Source: Oscillospiraceae bacterium
Lineage (GTDB): Bacteria > Bacillota > Clostridia > Oscillospirales > Ruminococcaceae
NCBI GenBank assembly: GCA_017435565.1
Contig: JAFSEU010000004.1
Location: forward strand, 55,231-119,230
Length of the DNA: 64,000 nucleotides
Direction: 5' to 3'
The translations under genes and the position numbers were made by a program. Under the pieces are notes generated by a model. The model ran no database searches. It saw only the letters and a program-made list of their open reading frames with translations, and was not told the origin of the DNA. Shown here piece after piece: positions 58,055 through 64,000 of this stretch; within the stretch, counting starts at the first letter, position 1; each line of letters starts with the position of its first letter.

Positions 58055-61000
58055 ACAGCTTGACGCTATAAGCGCACCGAACACAGGGCTTATTGTATCA
58101 GCCGCCGCAGGAAGCGGAAAAACCGCCGTGCTTGTCGAGCGTCTGTGCCGTCAGATATGCGAAAACATTCCTGTTCAGAAAATGGTAGTCGTCACCTTCA
58201 CCGAGGATGCGGCGGCACAGCTGAAAAACAGGCTCTACGACGCAATCCGTGAAAAAATCGCCAAAGAACCCGAAAACGAGTGGCTTGCAAGGCAGCAGAA
58301 TATGCTCGGCAGCGCAAAGATATCAACAATAAGCTCTTTCTGCTTCAATATTATCAGAGAGAATATCAACAGGCTTAATGTTTCGCCGAATTTCAGAATT
58401 ATTGAAACAGCACAAGAAGACATCTTACTGAAAAAAGCAGCAGAGCTTGCGATTGAAGGCTTATATAAAGAAAACCCTTGCGACATAAAAATACTTGATG
58501 ATTACTTTTGCAAGGACTTTGAAACCAAAACGTGTACGCTTCTTATCAAGCTGCACAGGTTTCTTGTGTCAATTCCCTTCAAAAAGGATTATTTAAAAAA
58601 TGTCGATGACAATCTGCTTGCACTTAAGAATGACTGCGGGATAATCAGCGGCGAATACTGCGAATTCATAAAGCGCTGTTTTGACAGAATCATATCGCAG
58701 TACCGTTCGATTCTTATGCTTTGCTGCGGTGATTTTGAGGTATATTACGACTATTTCGACCTTATCATCAAAGACCTTTGCGATATTTATAACAATATCA
58801 ATTCCGAAAACGTTTTTGAGTCGGCTCAGGCAATATGCAGTTTTTCACTCAAAAGCATACCGAGGCTTAAAGTTTGCGCTGAGCTTGAAGAGCAAAAGGA
58901 ATTCATCAATTCGCTCAAGGACAAAGCAAAAAAAGACCTTGGCGACCTTTCGGAAATTGTTTTGACAAAGGAGCAGATGCAAAGCGACTTTTCAATGCAG
59001 TCAGAAGTTTTCGGCTGTATCAGAAGGCTTTACCTTTCATTTGACAGTAAATTTGAAAAGCTTAAAGCCGAGCTGAATGGCCTGACATTCTCCGACGGTG
59101 AACTGCTTGCTCTTGAGCTTTTGTCAGACAAAACTGCAGTTGACGGAAAAAGCGACATTGCAAGAGAACTCAGCGAATATTACGAAATAATAGCCTGCGA
59201 CGAATATCAGGACATCAACAATGTTCAGGAAATGATTTTTAAGCTGATTTCAAAAAAGTCCACAAATCTTTTTGCAGTAGGCGATATAAAGCAGTCAATA
59301 TACAGATTCCGCCAGGCAAACCCGAACATTTTTCTTGATACGGTAACGAACGCTCAAAGCTATGGCGGCACAGAAAATGAAGCAATGCAGAAAATAATTC
59401 TGGCAAAGAATTTCAGAAGCTCAAAGCAAACTGTTGATTTTGTCAATCTGGTTTTCCGAAACCTTATGAGCCGTGAGTGCGGCGATGTTGACTACAACGA
59501 CGAGCACAAGCTCATATACGGTGCAAATTTTGATGACAGCGACAGAAAAAGCGAAATAATGCTTGTGGAATCGGACGACGAAAAGCAATATAAATTAGCC
59601 GAGTCAGACGCTGTTGCGCTGAAAATCAAGTCGATGCTCGAAGAGGGCGTTCTTGTGACTGAGAAAAACGGCACAAAGCGCCGCTGCACATACAGCGACT
59701 TCTGCGTGCTTATGGGCACAAAAAACCGCTTCAGTGAATTCAAGGCTGCGCTTGAGAATTTGGGCGTCAAGGTCAGCTCAATCACGAAAGAAGGCTACCT
59801 GTCTTCAAGGGAAATCACGCTGCTGTGCGACATTCTGCGTATTATTGACAACCCTACGAGAGATATTTCCGTTGTTTCCGTGCTGCTTTCGCCCGTATTT
59901 GCAATGACGCCCGACGAGGTTTCGCGCATACGAATGATAAATCCCGACATTTCTCTATACAGCGTTATGAAGTCGGATGACATATCAGATTACGTCAGCG
60001 AGGCAACACTTCACAAATGCCGTCGCTTTGTCGATACAATAGATCAGATGAGAGTATTCGGCTCTATGTGCGGAATCAGCGAGCTTATCAGAAAAATTTA
60101 CATAACAACTGACCTTGTGTCCATAATGCAGCTTTACAGCGACGGTGAAAAGAAGTCGGCAAATCTTCGCCTTATGCTCAGCTATGCTCAAGGGTATGAA
60201 AGCACGTCAACAGGAGGACTTTCGGGATTTCTGCAATACCTTGATTCTATTGACAAAAAAAGCGGTGACCTTTCTGCCGCGCAGACAGTTTCAGGCTCTG
60301 ATGATTCAGTATCGCTGACGACGATTCACTCATCAAAGGGTCTTGAATATCCTTTTGTATTCATTTGCGATAATCGGCATAAATTCAACAACAGGGATTT
60401 GTCGGATGACATTCTGTGGCATAAGGAGCACGGCTTCGGTGCGGTATACAGAAGCAAAATCACCCTGAAGCGATATGACACATACCTTCACGAAAAAATC
60501 AGAGCTTGTTCGCTTCGCGAATCGCTCAGCGAGAGTATGAGGCTTTTGTATGTCGCTATGACAAGAGCAAAGGAACGCCTTTTCATCACCTTAAGCTGTG
60601 ACGAAAAGCTCAAAGCAAAGCTCCACAATGCAGCTTTTTCTTTGAATTCTTCAAACGGCTGCAGCACTCTTGATGCAAACTGCTTTGAGGACTGGATTAT
60701 CAACGCAGTTGTCTGCGACAGAAATGCTCTCGCATTAAGGAAGCTTGTACCGGACAGTTTTCCGATAAATACCGAGACTGATTTTACTGTCAGCATAACA
60801 AATCCGAAAAAGGAATTTTTCAAAAATCTGCGCAAAGATAACGCCGCCGTATCCGACAGCGCACTTTGCCAAAGGCTTTCCGAGGGCTTTAATGTTCAGC
60901 AACCCGATGACAGCAGGCTCTATGCAAAGCTATCGGCAACCGAACTGAACGATTCGCACAGAATCGAGCTCAAAACCCCTGCGTTTGCTTTGAAGACGAC

Positions 61001-61523
61001 GGGCGGAACGCTCAGGGGAAACGCAATTCACAGCTTTATGCAGCTTTGTGATTTTACGCTTGATGATGTATCGCTTGAGCTTTCAAGGCTCAAATCCAAC
61101 GGCATTATTACCGACAAGCAATCTGAGCTTATTGATATCAGCGCTCTGCAGACCTTTTTTGACTCACAAATCGGAAAAATGCTCAAAAGTGCAAAATTTA
61201 TCAGACGTGAGCATGAATATCTTGTCAGCATAAAAGATCTGCCCTATGACAGCCGATTGTTCGGCAAGATAATACCCAATGAATACAAAGGCGCTGACAC
61301 GATGCTTCAGGGCGTAATCGACTGCCTTTTTGAAACTGACGACGGCAAGCTGATTCTGCTTGATTATAAAACCGACAGAACTGCACCAAAAGTGCTTGAA
61401 ATGCGTTATAGAAATCAGCTTCTGATATATGCCGAATGCATAAAGGTGTTTATGAACCGAAAGGTAGACGCAGCCTATATCTGGTCGTTTGAAAACAACT
61501 GTGCTGTCGAAATTTCAATTTGA
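58041..61523 (+). CDS. addA: AddA, ATP-dependent helicase/nuclease subunit A
   Basis: 1160 residues from ATG 58041. UvrD-type motifs: SAAAGSGKTAVL (I), ACDEYQDINNVQ (II), GDIKQSIYRFRQA (III), TIHSSKGLEYPFVF (V) and LLYVAMTRAKERL (VI). The RecB nuclease ends with GVIDCLFETDDGKLILLDYKTD. It is the main motor and nuclease of AddAB. ATG at 58041 was chosen because AAGGAGA lies about 9 bases upstream; two in-frame ATGs at 58032 and 58035 are too close to the site. It overlaps addB by 14 bases. Confidence 0.95.
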   Translation: MWTNEQLDAISAPNTGLIVSAAAGSGKTAVLVERLCRQICENIPVQKMVVVTFTEDAAAQLKNRLYDAIREKIAKEPENEWLARQQNMLGSAKISTISSFCFNIIRENINRLNVSPNFRIIETAQEDILLKKAAELAIEGLYKENPCDIKILDDYFCKDFETKTCTLLIKLHRFLVSIPFKKDYLKNVDDNLLALKNDCGIISGEYCEFIKRCFDRIISQYRSILMLCCGDFEVYYDYFDLIIKDLCDIYNNINSENVFESAQAICSFSLKSIPRLKVCAELEEQKEFINSLKDKAKKDLGDLSEIVLTKEQMQSDFSMQSEVFGCIRRLYLSFDSKFEKLKAELNGLTFSDGELLALELLSDKTAVDGKSDIARELSEYYEIIACDEYQDINNVQEMIFKLISKKSTNLFAVGDIKQSIYRFRQANPNIFLDTVTNAQSYGGTENEAMQKIILAKNFRSSKQTVDFVNLVFRNLMSRECGDVDYNDEHKLIYGANFDDSDRKSEIMLVESDDEKQYKLAESDAVALKIKSMLEEGVLVTEKNGTKRRCTYSDFCVLMGTKNRFSEFKAALENLGVKVSSITKEGYLSSREITLLCDILRIIDNPTRDISVVSVLLSPVFAMTPDEVSRIRMINPDISLYSVMKSDDISDYVSEATLHKCRRFVDTIDQMRVFGSMCGISELIRKIYITTDLVSIMQLYSDGEKKSANLRLMLSYAQGYESTSTGGLSGFLQYLDSIDKKSGDLSAAQTVSGSDDSVSLTTIHSSKGLEYPFVFICDNRHKFNNRDLSDDILWHKEHGFGAVYRSKITLKRYDTYLHEKIRACSLRESLSESMRLLYVAMTRAKERLFITLSCDEKLKAKLHNAAFSLNSSNGCSTLDANCFEDWIINAVVCDRNALALRKLVPDSFPINTETDFTVSITNPKKEFFKNLRKDNAAVSDSALCQRLSEGFNVQQPDDSRLYAKLSATELNDSHRIELKTPAFALKTTGGTLRGNAIHSFMQLCDFTLDDVSLELSRLKSNGIITDKQSELIDISALQTFFDSQIGKMLKSAKFIRREHEYLVSIKDLPYDSRLFGKIIPNEYKGADTMLQGVIDCLFETDDGKLILLDYKTDRTAPKVLEMRYRNQLLIYAECIKVFMNRKVDAAYIWSFENNCAVEISI

Positions 61524-61549
61524 CACGGTAAGGTATGTATTGTATAATT
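61521..61549 (+). promoter_or_regulatory. Promoter of the DUF58-transglutaminase operon
   Basis: TTGACA (overlaps the addA stop), a 17-base spacer, TATAAT. Confidence 0.75.
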
Positions 61550-61581
61550 TGATTATTAAAAGCAAAGGAGAGTGATGCCGA

Positions 61582-62790
61582 TTGAAAAACCTTGTAAGCT
61601 ATCTGATTTCCATAATCATATCAGTGCTTTATATGTATTTTCTTGATGAGGAAAGCGGTCTCGTTATCACCGCAATTCTGATAACGGCACCGCTGATTTC
61701 CTTTGCAATTACTTTTTTGAATCTTAAAATAACCGAAATTTCCGCACGTACATCAACCGATGTCATAAGCTGCGGTGAATCGCTTGAATTAATAGTTGAC
61801 ATTAAACGGAAATTTCCGATAATTTCACCGATTATCATCATTGATTTTGAAATCAGTGCAAATTTTGCGCAGTTCCCTACATTTGCTCTGAAATTTTCAC
61901 CGCAGATGAAAAGCAAATCACAAAAGCTGTTGCGGCTTGACTCAAAATATCCGACAAGCGGCAAAATATCCGTAAAAGCAATCAGATTTTCAGACTTTCT
62001 CGGCATATTTGCATTAAAAGCAAAATCTGAACTTGCCGAATTTGATGTGGCGGTTGTACCGCAGATTGTACCAAGCACAAACGAAAATGCGCTTTTCAGC
62101 TCACTTTCCGCCAACCTTAGCTACGATGATGAACAGGAAATCACAACCAACGCTTATTCAATGCACACAACACCCGGCTATGAGCATCGAGAATATGTCG
62201 AATCAGACCCTCTGAAGCGCATTAACTGGAAGCTGTCATCAAAGCTCGGAAAGCTGATGATAAGGCTTGACGATGCCGTATGCGCCTCCAAACCAATTTT
62301 CATCATCGACCTTACTGCGAAGGATGAAATTTCAGCGATTAAATCAACGGAATTTGCCGAACAAAAAATCATACTTTCCCAGTCGCTGTACAGCCGTGCA
62401 AACAAGCTTATAGGCAACGTTCTGGGAACGCTTTCTTACTTTGCCGCCAACGGAATCGAGTGCAAGGTCTATTGCACAGGGCTTAAAGACCCTGTAATAT
62501 GCTCAAATTCCGTTGATGTATCAGTCCTTGCAGTAGCAATTGCACAGCAATCAATCGACAGCCTTACAAACGCAAGAGAATTAGAGAGCGCTGTTGAAGG
62601 AATTGACAATGATAGCAACCTTGTATATTGCAGTTTTTCTCGTAATCCCAACATACTCAGACTTTTGCAGGTCTGCAAAGCTACGGGCGCAAACGCCTCA
62701 ATACTTCTTGCTACGAAAGAATCAAATGTTGATTTTTCAGGAATTCCCACATATTACTACGACAGCAACAATGCTTTAAGACCATATTAA
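61582..62790 (+). CDS. DUF58 domain membrane protein
   Basis: 402 residues. Two N-terminal membrane helices (about 3-20 and 27-45), then a beta-rich region and a DUF58 core with TTPGYEHREYVESDPLKRINWKLSSKLGKLMIR. DUF58 proteins pair with membrane transglutaminases and MoxR ATPases; their exact role is not settled. It starts with TTG at 61582, the only in-frame start after an upstream stop, with AAAGGAG upstream. The next gene is 29 bases away. Confidence 0.85.
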   Translation: MKNLVSYLISIIISVLYMYFLDEESGLVITAILITAPLISFAITFLNLKITEISARTSTDVISCGESLELIVDIKRKFPIISPIIIIDFEISANFAQFPTFALKFSPQMKSKSQKLLRLDSKYPTSGKISVKAIRFSDFLGIFALKAKSELAEFDVAVVPQIVPSTNENALFSSLSANLSYDDEQEITTNAYSMHTTPGYEHREYVESDPLKRINWKLSSKLGKLMIRLDDAVCASKPIFIIDLTAKDEISAIKSTEFAEQKIILSQSLYSRANKLIGNVLGTLSYFAANGIECKVYCTGLKDPVICSNSVDVSVLAVAIAQQSIDSLTNARELESAVEGIDNDSNLVYCSFSRNPNILRLLQVCKATGANASILLATKESNVDFSGIPTYYYDSNNALRPY

Positions 62791-62818
62791 CGAAACACAC
62801 AGAAAGGAGGATGTAGAA

Positions 62819-64000
62819 ATGGCAAAAAAGCTCCGGAAAACTAAAATCGACTCAAAAAAGTTGCTTGAAAGGTTGATTGGGCTGATTCCGATTATATTTG
62901 CCGCTTTTGTGAGTGGAAGCTTTGTCTGGCATTTTTCCGCTTCAAAAACGCCGTTCTTACTCTCCTTCTCAGGTGCATTCATCTATCAGCTGATTCTTTT
63001 CACCGTGTTTGACACAGCACGTAGACCAAGGCGCAAATTTCTGTTTGCTGTATATATTTTGATTATTCTGATAATTTCGCCGTATTTGAGCGAATTCTAT
63101 GAAGTGATTATGTACTCGCAGGCGGACCAGCTTATGCACGAAACAATGGTGTTTGACTGGTTCTTCGGAAGCGGCTCATACACACGGTACAATCCCGGCT
63201 ACTGCTTTTATCTGCTGATGCTTATGTCATTACCAATCGGCGCCGCTGTATATTTTTATACAAAAGTATACTTAAGAATATCCGTACTGTTTCTGATTGC
63301 GCTGTTTCCGCCGATTATCTACGCAAAGGACTATGAAACTTATCCGCCCTTTTTGTGCGTTATACTGATGCTTTTGTTCTTTGCCACAATAATTTACTGC
63401 AAATTTCTGAAAACGGATGAAAACATTGCCAACAGCAATGACGGCATATGGCAATCATCTCAATTTCGTTTTTCAACTGCGGCATTTCTTGCAATTTCAA
63501 TATTTGTCGCAATAATCATCCCGAAACCCGATATTGATGACAAGCGTCAGGAATTTGATGACTTTACACAGGGCAGGTTTTCAAGCCGCACAGGAAGGAT
63601 TACAGATAATTTCACGAATTCCTCAAACGGAAACAATACAGCAAATACTTCAAACCGTGAGCTTGCACGTATTGAGGCAAATGAGCTGTTAAATCTCAAA
63701 ACACAATGCTATTATTATTACGACGATTCTGAAGATGTATGGCTTCCGCTCGAACAGGATTCCGAGCTTATGCAGCTAAGCCGGTATTATATGACAAGAG
63801 GCTCGGGTTCGCAATCCGAAAGCGAAATCGAGATGTACAGTCCCGCCGAGCTGATTGAAGATATAATATACGCCTGCAATAAGGACTTTGACTTTGCCGA
63901 GAAATATAGCCTTGAGGCTCTTATTGACGAAAATGTCAATATGGGTGATTACCGTGCATTTCTGTGCTATTACAGCGTAAATGAAAATTTCTGTCCGTCG
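62819..64000 (+). CDS. TgpA-like membrane protein of the transglutaminase family, partial (runs off right edge)
   Basis: The frame is open for 394 codons to the window end. It begins MAKKLRKTKIDSKKLLERL, followed by about five or six membrane helices (to about 230), then an extracytoplasmic stretch (SSRTGRITDNFTNSS ... LLNLKTQCYYYYDDSEDVWLP). Pairing with DUF58 and this N-terminal layout indicate a TgpA-type protein; the catalytic C-H-D transglutaminase core would lie beyond the edge, near the CNKDFDF and YRAFLCYYSV segments seen at the end. AAAGGAGG lies 8 bases before ATG. Confidence 0.75.
   Translation, partial: MAKKLRKTKIDSKKLLERLIGLIPIIFAAFVSGSFVWHFSASKTPFLLSFSGAFIYQLILFTVFDTARRPRRKFLFAVYILIILIISPYLSEFYEVIMYSQADQLMHETMVFDWFFGSGSYTRYNPGYCFYLLMLMSLPIGAAVYFYTKVYLRISVLFLIALFPPIIYAKDYETYPPFLCVILMLLFFATIIYCKFLKTDENIANSNDGIWQSSQFRFSTAAFLAISIFVAIIIPKPDIDDKRQEFDDFTQGRFSSRTGRITDNFTNSSNGNNTANTSNRELARIEANELLNLKTQCYYYYDDSEDVWLPLEQDSELMQLSRYYMTRGSGSQSESEIEMYSPAELIEDIIYACNKDFDFAEKYSLEALIDENVNMGDYRAFLCYYSVNENFCPS

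Overview
The window looks like a chromosome segment of a low-to-mid GC, endospore-lineage gut Clostridia (probably Oscillospiraceae/Ruminococcus-like). The evidence is SpoIIR, AddAB rather than RecBCD, BspA-type leucine-rich lipoproteins, AGGAGG ribosome sites, frequent TTG starts and TTGACA-17-TATAAT promoters. This is inferred from gene content only. The window holds ordinary chromosome invaded by two integrated elements that sit only about 2.7 kb apart.

Left element (1 to about 4848): the right end of an integrative element, probably an ICE or plasmid-like island. It carries a HAD/NT5C-type nucleotidase gene that runs off the left edge, ParB, a tiny holin-like type I toxin with a convergent antisense RNA, a small unknown gene, two 16-bp palindromes that could be parS sites, ParA, and a tyrosine integrase. 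The integrase stop codon lies inside the anticodon loop of a tRNA-Lys(TTT) 3' half. That half-tRNA is the attachment site, and the intact tRNA should lie beyond the left edge.

Native chromosome (about 4849 to 7556): the tRNA terminator, a D,D-carboxypeptidase lipoprotein with a Thr-rich linker, a BspA-like LRR lipoprotein, and the terminator that once followed rpsI.

Prophage (7557 to 45956): a complete-looking temperate siphophage integrated in the last codons of rpsI, with a 15-bp direct repeat as attL/attR. Most genes are on the minus strand and run right to left: Cro-like and HTH regulators, PAPS-reductase-like protein, SMC-like ATPase, Sak4-like ATPase, DUF669, helicase, primase-helicase, an iteron cluster, RusA, an ArpU-like late regulator, TerS/TerL, portal, head, connector and tail genes, tape measure, baseplate, holins and an M23 endolysin. 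The lysogeny module is on the plus strand (CI/LexA-like repressor, membrane zinc-ribbon protein, DUF4041/GIY-YIG protein, integrase). Its control region has two face-to-face promoters, each with an operator in its spacer. Between attL and the lysis genes is a plus-strand cargo block: a SIR2-STAND (Avs5-like) antiphage candidate and a Panacea antitoxin with a coiled-coil membrane partner (PanAT-like). Two late genes carry in-frame TAG codons.

Right chromosome (45942 to the end): rplM-rpsI, a small lipoprotein, a HAD phosphatase with a 97-bp partial duplicate of its own 5' end, ackA, tmcAL-mnmA, a DUF3048 lipoprotein, spoIIR, addB-addA, and a DUF58/transglutaminase pair that runs off the right edge.

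Best leads: the prophage defence block (including loss of the expected SIR2 histidine and a PanT-like ORF that reads through the phage terminator), the face-to-face switch, the holin-like toxin/antisense locus, and recurring terminator-like leaders in front of parB and terS, with a similar hairpin before the scaffold gene.
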